From Selaginella moellendorffii (lineage: Eukaryota; Streptophyta; Lycopodiopsida; Selaginellales; Selaginellaceae), in NCBI RefSeq assembly GCF_000143415.4, contig NW_003314298.1, positions 3,561-67,560 of the forward strand: a DNA stretch of 64,000 nucleotides, read 5' to 3'. Below the pieces are notes generated by a model. That model searched no databases, was not told the DNA's origin, and saw only the letters and a list, made by a program, of their open reading frames with translations. Below, piece by piece: positions 32,001 through 41,645 of the stretch (position 1 is the first letter of the stretch; each line of letters starts with the position of its first letter). The position numbers were made by a program, and so were the translations under genes.

Positions 32001-34628
32001 CGAGGACTGAAAAGCGCACTGATGGCGCATCGAAGAAGGACAAACAGACAAGCAATAGGAAAAAAGGAGGTACAAATTATATTTGCAATGGCATGTGGTC
32101 TCATGCCATTCCTTGCAAGAGAAACTTCTTCAAAGGCAAAACAGGCAAGCACCAGCCAAGCTCAAACTGACAGTGGTCATAAAAAGCGAAAGCACGTTGG
32201 ACAGTCGTCGAGATCAGAGGCGTTTGATTCGAAAAGGAAGAAGGGCAACGAAAAGATTATAGGTAATGCCTCGCGGTTATGGCGTGTGTGCTCATGCCAT
32301 TCATTGCAGATCAAGGGCTGAGTGAAAGCAGGTAGTCACCACCTCATGACTCAGATTCCTATGGCGGACTCCCCTTCCCCAATCTCAATGGAGAGGTACA
32401 ATGGATGAGGGAAGCTTTTCAAGGTAGGGCCACGTTTTTCTCATCTCGTCGTCTTCGAAGGGTGCAAGAACGTGCAGAAACCATGTTAAGACAGTCGGGT
32501 GAGGATACGGTCCTAGGTCACGCACTAAAACAGGCTATGGATGTCTTGTATTTTGAGATGGAGACTCGGCCAGATGATTTTCCCAAGATGGTCCTGGAAG
32601 AACAAGCCATCCAGCCTGAGCAGCCTATGGAAGAAATGCAGGAGGGGGATGAGGAGCCAGAGAAAGATAATGAGCAGGAAGAGCAGAAGGACGAAGAGGA
32701 GGACAAAGAAGAGGAGGATGAAGAAGAGGAGGACGAAAAGGACTTGGATGGTCCTCACAATGGTGACGATCACAATAATGACGACGACGATGATGACGAC
32801 GATGGCCAGCCTGAGGTGGCCAAAGAGCGGTGGAGGAAGGTCATACAAGACAAACCATCAGGTAAATAATAATACATCCATTCCTAACCTTTTACCATTT
32901 CTAACATTGTCCATGTAGGTCGCAGAGCAAATGGTAAGTAGAGATTATTCAGTTGAATTTACAAACTCTAGCCTTTAGTGTCGAGGAAGGATAGTGCCAA
33001 GCAAGGGTCGAAACGTATGTCCAATCCTTCAGAATCAGCAGTGCGCTCAAGTGATATCGGTCCTAGTTCCTCAATAGCAGTTGATGGTAAATACAGTATA
33101 GTCGATTCAATGTGCTAATGAGTTTGTTTTTAGTAGCACGGGAGGATACCATCTCAATCGAAGGGAGATATTTGGACATGCATATGGATCCGCCAGTGGA
33201 CTCTACTTGGCTGCAAGAGTCATCAGAGCTGGTGGAGGCTACTATCCATATCAACGCCAAGCAAGCTGACCACGCTCCACTTGATGCTGCCCATACCACT
33301 GAGTCAATCTTGTCCACGTATCCAACTGACGGTGACCAGGCGCCATTGGACCCACATGAGGCCGCCCCAGCCGCCGAGCCGGTCGTATCCTCATTTCCAA
33401 CGGACTCAACGTGTGCCCAATCATCTGACTACGCGCCGTTGGAACCTCCCTACACCGCCCCTGCTGCCTGTTCGGTCATGTCCACTTTGCCAACGGAGGC
33501 ACCAGTTGAAATGGCGTGTGATCACACGCCATCGGAACCACCCCATGCCACTGTTGAGCCAGTTGTACCAAAGTCTACAGCTGAAATGGCATGTGCCCAC
33601 ACGCCATCGGATGCGATTGACCCCACATTGCAGAGGAGAGTATTTCCGCCCTTCACGTTTCCTCGACCAAAACCCTCTCAACGACCATCGGGAGCAACAT
33701 TCGCTAATATTGTAGATGGTAAAATTGACTTGTACCATTTTTTATGCTGACGCATTTCACTTCAGAGTCACGGCGAAGGTACTGTATCGTTTTTTATATG
33801 AACGGTGTCCTTTTCTCCCATGAGCGTGGCTCGTCCTCGAATGTCATTGCACCCTCCAAAGCCTGCGGTCGCAAGTTGGTCAAAAGAGACAGATTCACAT
33901 TAATCACACGGGAGAAACTGCGGGATCTAATAATGACCATGCGACACTTAAAACAGAGGGCCGGGTTCAAATTGCAATTGGGAGTTTGGACATCCATGAT
34001 GCGCCACAATGCATTAACGTTGCTACAGATGATGCACGATCAGACGCGAGTAATATTACCATTTGACTTTCTCCTAACGCAGGAGGATTGCTTGACTATG
34101 GTCCATGTGAGGGGTAGCAAGCCCATCTTCGTCAAGCCAGAGGCTGTAGTGATGAACCGGACTGCTAGGTCAAGTGAAATCCTCATCATCGATGACTCGC
34201 CAATTAAAACTGCAGCGAACACGCACACATATGCAGTGCACCCCATCTCTTGCAGTATGGAAACTAGGGAGAAGAAACCGTATGTTCTGGGGGACCTTGC
34301 AAAACGGCTTGGAGCGATGGTGATAGAGAACCGGCCAGTCCAGGAGGTGGCTGCAGAAATCAACCAAATGGCAGATGGAACGGTATATCAGAAGCCATTT
34401 GATCGGACAGACACCAGTCATCATTTATGGCATGTATATTGTCTAGCCAAGCACTATCCGCATCTCCATAATCTGCTCAACCGGATGGGTTCTTTGACCA
34501 CTGAACATGAGCGTGGACGTATTAGAGAAGAGATGGCATTACTATTGGGTTTAAATCCTGATAGTGTGGAGAGTGATGAAATTCCAAGATTATTGTATAG
34601 GCGTTGGAGGCAAAAAATAACAGTCTGA
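29006..34628 (+). CDS. Large multi-exon protein: ParB-like segment, acidic linker, NIF/HAD-like domain
   Basis: The ATG 29006-29008 alone forms coding exon 1 and splices to 29248 (M-ARNCVLLPATVN). Introns: 29009-29247, 30427-30480, 31805-31854, 31942-31979, 32070-32121, 32263-32309, 32862-32918, 32934-32978, 33087-33133, 33719-33765; all keep the frame, and 32919-32933 is a 15-nt microexon. About 1,600 codons. Parts: a ParB-like piece (NHRLVSDEWVEKLKQKM, then RFYAVSGQHSSLAMQEI), a long unrecognised middle, Lys-rich and Asp/Glu-rich linkers, PLDP-type repeats, and a C-terminal FCP1/NIF-type HAD domain (GVWTSMMRHNA; EILIIDDSPIKT). The HAD nucleophile motif, normally DLNG-like, reads FYMNGVL, so phosphatase activity is doubtful. 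Two in-frame TAGs (30292, 32333) interrupt it, each plausibly from CAG. Recently inactivated, or two or three genes. Confidence 0.65.
29009..29247 (+). other. Intron 1 with three palindromes
   Basis: 239 bp, GTAAGT donor directly after the start codon, CTGAACAG acceptor. Palindromes at 29033-29054, 29111-29132 and 29171-29192. It is much longer than the other introns of the gene, consistent with repeated insertion. Confidence 0.7.
30427..30480 (+). other. Intron 2 with one palindrome
   Basis: 54 bp, GTAAGC donor, TTGCAG acceptor. The palindrome ends 11 nt before the splice. Its CTCAC puts a candidate branch A 17 nt from the end. Confidence 0.75.
31942..31979 (+). other. Intron 4, 38 bp, mostly palindrome
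   Basis: GTAAG, then the palindrome (31947-31968), then TTTTGATTATAG. Candidate branch point CTCAC, 17 nt from the end. Exceptionally short; frame on both sides fits removal. Confidence 0.7.
32070..32121 (+). other. Intron 5 with one palindrome
   Basis: 52 bp, GTACAA donor. The acceptor AAGAG at 32121 is chosen because it keeps the frame open into a Lys-rich exon; the AAG at 32119 gives a stop. Palindrome at 32088-32109 with CTCAT. Confidence 0.65.
32263..32309 (+). other. Intron 6 with one palindrome
   Basis: 47 bp, GTAATG donor, TTGCAG acceptor. Palindrome at 32279-32300 with CTCAT, 9 nt from the splice. Confidence 0.7.
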
Positions 34629-35046
34629 GATGGCATGTATTTATTTAAAAATGTAACTTATTATGGCATGGGGTTCCATGCCATTGTATTAATATTAAAA
34701 GACAATTCTTTGAGAGGATTTGCATTATACTAGAAGTGTTACAGCATGTTATTGAAAGTCTACGAAGTTGTTTTATTAATAATGGGAAAGTAAAGATTGA
34801 ATGGGGACTTGGGCTCCACCTAGACTCGGAGCAACTGAGCCAATATTAAAAGGATGGAAAGAAATTGGACGACGATGACAAGGAGAAGAGAGAGGTGAAG
34901 CAGTGGCAGGGGGAGGAGAAGTGATTGAGTAGACATTTCCTTGTTTAAAATAAAATGGCATGTGCCTCAATGCAGTTGAATTTTGTTATATTTATATACT
35001 ATATAAAGGTTTGGAAACCTTATTTTACAAGTGGGATAATGACAAT
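34629..35046. other. Right subterminal region of the TIR element
   Basis: AT-rich 3' flank of the plus gene. Carries palindromes at 34663-34684 and 34954-34975 and a half-site at 34630. No gene. Confidence 0.5.
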
Positions 35047-35070
35047 TCCCACTTTAACGAAATAGAGCTT
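35047..35070 (-). repeat. Right terminal inverted repeat
   Basis: 24 bp, exact reverse complement of 21847-21870, followed by GCAA. Just inside, TCCCACTT recurs inverted (about 35018-35054), a possible subterminal protein-binding hairpin. Confidence 0.8.
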
Positions 35071-35074
35071 GCAA

Positions 35075-37385
35075 AGAAGTTGCTATAAGAAGGAGAAGAC
35101 ATTTGGAGGCAGGTTTCTCACAATGGCTACTCAGCTCCATGGCCAAGCTTGATGAGCAAGCTGGAAGAGAGCTTCTACAACATCTCTGGCCAAAGTAAAA
35201 GACGTTTCACCTCTAAGGTAACAATTGTATCCAAGAGATTATATCACAAACAAGGCTTTTTTTTTCATGACATCAAATTCATCCAGTAGAACTGTGGGAC
35301 TGGAAGCGCAACGACAACGCATGAGCAGCATCTCCAGCATCCTCTCCACCGTCAGATCTCCCAATCCAATGGTCCACATGGTTCAAGCCTGAATCGTACT
35401 TAGATTTTTTCTGGGCTATGGAGGAGAAAGATGCAAGGAGCAGTCACAACAGGGTATTCTGTCTTGACCATGCCACAACATCAAGTCAATGGCAAGATAG
35501 GACAACTCCAAGCATGGTTCTGGATTCAGAGAAACCAGCCATGCTGCCCCTCTCTCCCCTCACCAGGGTCTGGCACAGCAAGTCTCCAAGCCAGGCATTT
35601 GTGTTGGCCCTTGTGTGCTGCACCTCGCTGCCATAGTGCCACAAAAAATCCCTACCTGGAGATGCTCACTGCCACTAAGAGTCTGGGAATTAGCTTGGCT
35701 TCTCAACACAGTAATCTCTTTGGTGTTTCCTACAGCCCAGCTCCCCTGAATTGTGTCTGGCACAACAAACTCCCCACAAAGGCTTTTTGCCCCCTTTTGG
35801 TCCAGTGCCTTGGCACCACCAAGAGATCATAAAAAATTCCAAGGGATCTGCTCCCTACCACAGCCCACACCACCCAGAGATCACCATAGAAATGCTGTGC
35901 CTCACCAAAATCTGCCATGGGAGAAGCCTTTGCAACAGCAACAGCCATTGCAAAGGCCCACTCACGCTTCCCTCTCCTCTCTCCTCCACTGTCGGATCGC
36001 ACAGATCCAACGGCTCAAACGCACAGCCTTTGAGTTGCCAGAAACTTCGAAGTCCTAGCACTTAGTTTTTTGGCAATGGTAGAGGAAGCTACGGGAGCAT
36101 GGCCGCTGCATCTTGAGCACGCCACAGCCCAGGCCACCACAGCCAGCTGCTCCAGCAGTAGAAGCTGCCGACATAGACAGCGCCAGCCATCGCAACAGCC
36201 TGCGGCCTACCAGCAGCTGCCGCGGCTGCTGCACCAGCCGGCCAGCCAGCCGTGCCATGGCTGGCCTCCAGCGACCGCCACGGCCAGCACTTGGGCCAGC
36301 ACTCGCTGCCCAAAGCACCAACGCTGTGACTCGTCGCGGCCCAGCCCGTCAGTATTGTGTCCCAGCCAGCTGCTGCCCAACAGCACCACCAGCGCTGTCT
36401 AGTAGTGCCCAGCTGCGCTAGGAACCACCGCACGCTGCTCAGGGCCGCCACACGCTGCCCAGAGTCACTGCGCTCTGCCTAGCACCGCCCTGTGCTGCCC
36501 ACGTGTGCCCAGCACCGCCCAGCAATGCACTGTACCACCAGTGATGCGCGGTACTGCACAGTGACACGTGGCACTGCTTAGCGACGTGCGGTACTACACA
36601 GTGATGCACGGCACTGCCCAGCGACATGCGGTACTTCCAGAGATGCACAGTACAGTCCAGTACCGCCCGGTACCACCTAGTTTAGGGTTTAGTTTACCAC
36701 CCAGTGGCTCCAGGCTGGGCATTTATGTAGGCCCCTGTGCACTGTATCTCACCGCCAAGATGCCACAGAAATCCCTGCCTGGAGCCACTAAGAGTCTCGG
36801 AGCTAGCTCAGCATCTCCACATAACAGCTTTTCTGGTGTCTAGTGCGGCCCAGCTCCTCTGACTCAGGTCCGACATAGCAAATGCCCTACAAAGGCTTTT
36901 TGGCCCCCCTTGGTTGCTGCCTCAGCACCACCAAGGGATCTCCAAAAATGCTAAGGGGATTGTTCCCTATCGTTGAGAGCACCTGTGCCACCCAGACATC
37001 ACCACAAAGCTGGTGTGATCCACCAGAATCAGCCGTGGGAGACACATTTGCAGGAGCAGTCACGGCAGGACATTTCTGTCTTGACCATGCCCCAGCGACA
37101 AGCCAACAGCAAGCCAAGACAACTCCAAGCATGGCTCTGGATCCAAAGAAACGAACCACATTTTTCGTCTCTGGGTACGTACAAATGACACAAGTATTGT
37201 GGAAGTAATGCATGCATCATATCATGCCGCATTTACAAGTTATCTTGCGTCAAAGGTACGTCACCCGCCGGACAAATGCTTACTGTCTTCGGCGATCTGC
37301 CGAAGTTATTTTCTGTGACTACCACTACTGCTGAGTAATGCACTCTAGCTTTGCTACGTTTGCACCTTCACGAGCCAATGCTGCC
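35075..37385. repeat. Repetitive, non-coding region
   Basis: Two related direct segments, about 35575-35960 and 36705-37060 (shared: CAAAGGCTTTTTG, AGCACCACCAAG.GATC, CACTAAGAGTCT), and a second matching pair at about 35433-35540 and 37052-37160 (CTTGACCATGCC, ACAACTCCAAGCATGG). Several long open frames are compositional. No family recognised; probably parts of an unknown repeat element. Confidence 0.55.
36417..36690 (+). repeat. Degenerate GC-rich minisatellite
   Basis: Many imperfect copies of a short unit with GCACTGCCCAGC or GCGGTACTGCACAG. Boundaries approximate. Confidence 0.6.
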
Positions 37386-37660
37386 ACGCCACCTCGCATG
37401 GATGCCACATGGACTCATGCCAAGTAAGAGAGCCAGAATATAAGTAGAGTTGATGCCGAGCTAGGGCTAGGGTAGACGCTAGACGACTACACCCAGCTGA
37501 TGAGTCCCAAAAATGATGAAACTGGTCTCGTGTTGTCTCTTGTCTTCTCCCTCACTCACGAATGAATGAAAATTCATTCCCTTGCCTCCTCTACTTGCTC
37601 TCAATCATGCCGTCTTGACAACGGCACACGGAGAATGAGGATTGCACAAAATGGTGCCGT
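37386..37660 (+). mobile_element. LTR 3' part with TATA box and primer site
   Basis: Carries GAATATAAGTAGAG (TATA-like) at about 37436, then the segment that matches 774-946 next to the telomere, ending GGATTGCACA, with TGGTGCCGTGATCTC after it, a likely primer-binding site. A 5'-truncated LINE begins at 37677, so the rest of this retrotransposon is displaced or lost. Confidence 0.55.
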
Positions 37661-37676
37661 GATCTCACTGGATTGT

Positions 37677-40600
37677 TTCTTTAGGGGAATCAGGCCAGTG
37701 ACGGACTCTCCTCCCATTCTAGGACTGAAGCACAGTGACGGGCGGGTCGTCGAGGACCAACAGAGGATGCAACAGCTCGCCCAAGAGTTTTACCAACTTC
37801 TATATACGGCCCAGCAATGGACTCCAGAGAGGGAAAGGGCGCCGGTGGAAGTGCTTGCGTCCCTTCCCCAGCGAGTCCCCCATGAGTGGCACGACTCACT
37901 GAAGACGGACTTCACATTGGAGGAGCTTCGGGAAGCGCTTGGGAAGCTCAGCAATGACAAGCAGCTAGGTATCGATGGCCTCTTGCCCATTTTCTTTGAG
38001 GAGCATTGGGAGACCATAGGCCCGCTGCTGCTACAAGCATGGTGGGATGCTCAACGTGATGGGACCTTGCCTCATGAGGTCCTCGAGGGCCAGATTGCGC
38101 TTATCCCAAAGAGGGGGGACTTGCAGGAGCTGAAGAATTGGAGGCCGATCACCATGCTCAACACGTCCTACAAGGTCTACGCCAAAGCAATGACCCTCAA
38201 GCTCTAAGCTGTCATGCCGCTGATCATCTGGGAGCAGCAGATAGGGTTTTTTCCAGGGTGGCAAATTGCAGAAAACATCTGGACGTACTTGCTGGCTCAG
38301 AGATGGGCAGAGATCCTGACCAACAAACTGCAGCATGGCTATTGGACTTCGAGAAGGCCTATGATCGGGGGGACTGGAGGTTCCTGGAGGAATGCATGCA
38401 TACGATCGGCATCCCGAGAGAGATGGTCGCTAGGATCTCATTATTGTACCGAGGAGCCGCAAGCAGAGTCACAATCAATGGCGAGACGGGACGTTCGGTA
38501 TGCCAAGGGTGTCCACTAGCACCCTATCTTTTTCTGATCGTGGCTGAGGCCCTGGGCACATTTCTAGCGGAAGGCAGACGCATTAAAGGACTCACACTGC
38601 CGGCTGCGAGACAGCAACTTCCGGGAACCACAAGGGTGTCTCGGGAACTCCTGGATGGAGCTTTTGCGGACGACACTACCTTGTTCCTACTCGTGACTAA
38701 GGAGAACATGGATGCAGCTAAGAAGGCGCTGGAGACGTTCAACCTTGCGGCTGGTGCAGCAATTAACTGGAACAAATCAGTGGGCATAAATTGGGGGCGA
38801 CCAGGCATCGAATCTTGGGGGCAGAACATCGGCTTCCAGTGGCTCAAACCAGGAGAAGACGCTAGGTACCTGGGGATCCAGGTTGGTACTCGGTTCAGTG
38901 TAGCACTCCAGGATGACACCCTGCTCCGACGGGTACGAACGTCAATCCAGAAGTGGGCTCCCCAGAAACTCGGCTTGCCAGCCAGAGTGGTAGTCGCCAG
39001 GAGCATCATTCTGCCCAGCATCTGGTACCACCTCTCCATCTAGCCTATCCCAGAACGCACTCTTAGAAAGGTACGCACGATGGTCCATCAGTATTTGTGG
39101 CGGGGCGCTCTGGTCACAGGGAGGAGCATGGCCAAGGTCACGTGGCAATCTACAGCACGTCCATGACTCTTGGGAGGACTTGGAGTAATCGATCCGAGCG
39201 ACATGGCGAAGGCGCTATGGTACAAAATCCTCCTCATGGACCTTCAACCAGGTAATCAACCTTGGAGACTCATGTTTAGGCAGAACTTGTTGGCAATTCG
39301 GCCCAAGCACAACACTGCAAGACCGTGGGAAGAAGATCCACGTTGGCTCTTTGCCGAGGGGCCGAAGCAAGTAGTCAAGGGCGGCACTCTGGTCCAGGGG
39401 TTTCTCAGGTTATGGAGCGCGTTTCCAGTAAGTAGGGAATTGCCAGGGCGAGCGGAGGACTGGCTGAACCAGCCCCTATTCTTCAATGACCTCTTCAAGC
39501 TGGATGATAGGACGCTGGGTAGGGAGGACCACTACACAATCTGGAGAAAGTTATATAGCGCAGGCTTCCGAACTCTCAAGCAACTGGTGCGGGTTCTGGA
39601 CAAGGACAGGAGGAAAACTACGAGGCATATGCAGGTCTTTAACCCGGGACGGTGGAGGAAAGTCCACCTTGATCTTCTTCGCATTATCAGAGCAGTGAGT
39701 GAGGCAAAGAAGGGGCAGCTTTGGCCCAGGCGTTGTCTCAAACCTGGAGACTTTGTGGCTCTGCAACGGGACGCGGAGCCAGACAGGGAACGAGTCAGCT
39801 TGGGGGCTTGGACATGAGCGTTTACGGCCCCAACACCAGCTTGGGAGGACAGGGATGTGGAGGTTTGGTTCATTGTGTCTCCAGACCAAAATGTTGGGCG
39901 TCCTTTTTGGGTCTTGAGAGGTGACATGCTGCTGCCAGCAGGGGACGAACAGGTCATGCCGATGGTGACAGATGACGAAGTCAAGGGTAGGATTTGAGTA
40001 ATACGACAGGCTCCGAAGCACTCGGCGATGGTTCAATTGTTGGCTGCACTAGAGGGGGATGGCATTCTTAGATGGTGGCGACAGCAGCCCATCGAGGACT
40101 TGGATTGGGACCCCGCAACTTGGAAATGAGGAGTGAGGAGCTTCTTCTCCTTTGGCGTCAAGGAAGCAAGGGATGGTCTCTTGACCAGTAGGGAGGAGGC
40201 CTGAGGGGACATCCCCAAGCTCTAGAAGAAATGGATCAAGCAAGGAGTTGAAGCAAATCAGATGGTGGGACGCTTGCGTTCTGGAAACTACCGGTACAGG
40301 AGAAAGTTAAGGCCACCTCTTGGTTGGTGGCAAACAATGGGCTTCCGGTAGGACAGCGGTTCCAGGAAGAAGCATGCCGACGGTGCAAGGAGTGTGGCGA
40401 GCTGGAGACAGCGCAACATGCCCTATGGGAATGCGACGTGGCGAGAGAAGTATGGCGACAGATCTTCAAGGTGACGCAGGAACTCGGAGACATTCCAAAG
40501 CTTGAGGTTCGGAGTTGGGATATCCTCCACTGGTTTGAGGGAGCTAGAGGTCCAGCCATTGGTCCAGCTTGGAGGCGTATTCGCTACTACGGACGACACA

Positions 40601-41137
40601 GATGGAACATGCGAGTCCGGTGGGACGTGACAGGGGCTGAAGTTGGGATGTCCATCTGGGAGGCAATGGGCCAAGAGCGCTGGTCCATTTGGAGGGCAAC
40701 AGGAGTGCAGGCACTCTGGGAGGCTCGGAACCACTATCGCTTTGATGGGCAACAAGCGAGAATATCAGCAGTGGTGGCATCATGGTGGAGACTCACTCTT
40801 GCAGTGGTGCGTCTTCACTACACCATCCTAAAAGAGCGGGCGAAACCGAGGCAGCTCGAGGAGTGGAGATCTAGGTGGCTCCCATGCTTCGGCAAATTGG
40901 GAGATGGTGAGATTTGCTGGCAGTGGCGCCCCCTAGACTCTGTTCTAAGGTCAGCTCGTGGGGGAGACTTGGATATCAACATGATTCACTCGAGACGACC
41001 ACGTCCACTTCTACTCCAAGACTAGGTCCAGCTGCGACACATGAGGATCATGTAGAGTAGCTCATTGAGAGGGCGGCACGCCCAGTTTTTGTATTTTAGT
41101 CCCATTGGGACATGGGGAATGTACATACACGTTCAGC
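37677..41137 (+). mobile_element. LINE 1, 5'-truncated non-LTR retrotransposon
   Basis: Begins inside the linker before reverse transcriptase (FFRGIRPV) and carries the RT fingers (ALIPKRGDLQELKNWRPI), GVRQGCPL-type region, the catalytic FADDT (about 38658-38675), the thumb (GGLGVIDPSDMAKALWYKI) and a zf-RVT zinc-binding end (CRRCKECGELETAQHALWEC, about 40375-40435). Disabled by TAA at 38204, a frameshift near 38320 and further stops. A 16-bp near-perfect duplication (GATCTCACTGGATTGT at 37661, GATCTCGCTGGATTGT at 41138) suggests its target site. Confidence 0.9.
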
Positions 41138-41645
41138 GATCTCGCTGGATTGTCAGATTGTGCGCGCGCCCTAATGTTGGACAATATTTGGGGAGGAAGT
41201 GGTGGAAGGTGCCTAGTACCATGGCTGCCATGATCGGAGGCTCAGCCAGAGGTAGAAGAGCGCTTAGGGGAGAGCGTGCAATCTCCCCACACTTGCTACC
41301 GTCGGCGGGGGCATCTGCCGTGAGATTTAGGGAAGCATTGTTCCCCTTTTTTTGCTTCTGCTGTGTCCTCACTCTCCTGTTAGCAGCATGGAGAACAGCC
41401 ACAAGGGAATCACAGCATCCACGCCCATCAAGCTGAGCTCTCAAGGTCGTGGAGGGCGAGGCAGGGGCCTCAACATTCAACTCCCACAAGGAGGCCTGTT
41501 ACAAGGTTGGGGTTCTGGCACACGCACAGCAGCAGGCTAGGGCAGGAAAGAGCCCTCTGCATCAACGGCCAGAACACTGCTGTGCAAGGTAGAAAGTGAG
41601 CCATGCAAGGCAGCAGCCCAGTAGGATGAGAACCATGGGATAGAA

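Larger units (their letters stand above)
22385..34975. repeat. 22-bp palindromic repeat family (two 11-bp half-sites)
   Basis: Half-site ATGGCRTGNGG followed at once by its inverse (CCNCAYGCCAT). Full or near-full copies at 23781, 23838, 25675, 25745, 25843, 26354, 27330, 28187, 28266, 29033, 29111, 29171, 30448, 31947, 32088, 32279, 33511, 33586, 34663 and 34954 (each 22 bp from the given start). Partial copies near 22398, 22450, 26288 and 27263. Several are perfect palindromes (25747-25764 core; 33511-33532). Contexts: intergenic, seven in introns, two to four in coding frame. None was noticed outside the TIR element. Could be dimer-binding sites of an element protein or minimal insertion units. 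Confidence 0.85.
21847..35070. mobile_element. Putative 13.2-kb TIR DNA transposon, undescribed type
   Basis: Bounded by 24-bp perfect inverted repeats beginning AAGCTCTATTTCG (21847-21870, and its reverse complement at 35047-35070). GCAA lies directly outside both ends (21843-21846, 35071-35074), a possible 4-bp target duplication. It starts only 21 bp past the stop of Crinkler/RHS-like copy C. It contains two divergent genes with tiny introns, a duplicated ~980-bp central region, and every copy of a 22-bp palindrome noticed in the window. The minus gene resembles a DDE/RNase H-fold transposase family (DUF7869-like). I do not recognise the element as a named superfamily. Repeats and palindromes are seen directly; the claim that it is one mobile unit is inference. 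Confidence 0.7.

Noticed and set aside
32310-32404. A further 23-bp intron (GTAGTCACC...GACTCAG) to remove the TAG at 32333
   Set aside because: Too short to splice and its removal puts the downstream exon out of frame; an in-frame nonsense codon is simpler.
36055-36451. Overlapping Ala/Gln/Ser-rich frames on both strands
   Set aside because: GC-rich low-complexity DNA with open frames in many registers; typical of chance frames.
37400-37428. An extra copy of the 22-bp palindrome (GCATGGATGCCACATGG...)
   Set aside because: Only short shared words; the two-arm symmetry of the family is absent.
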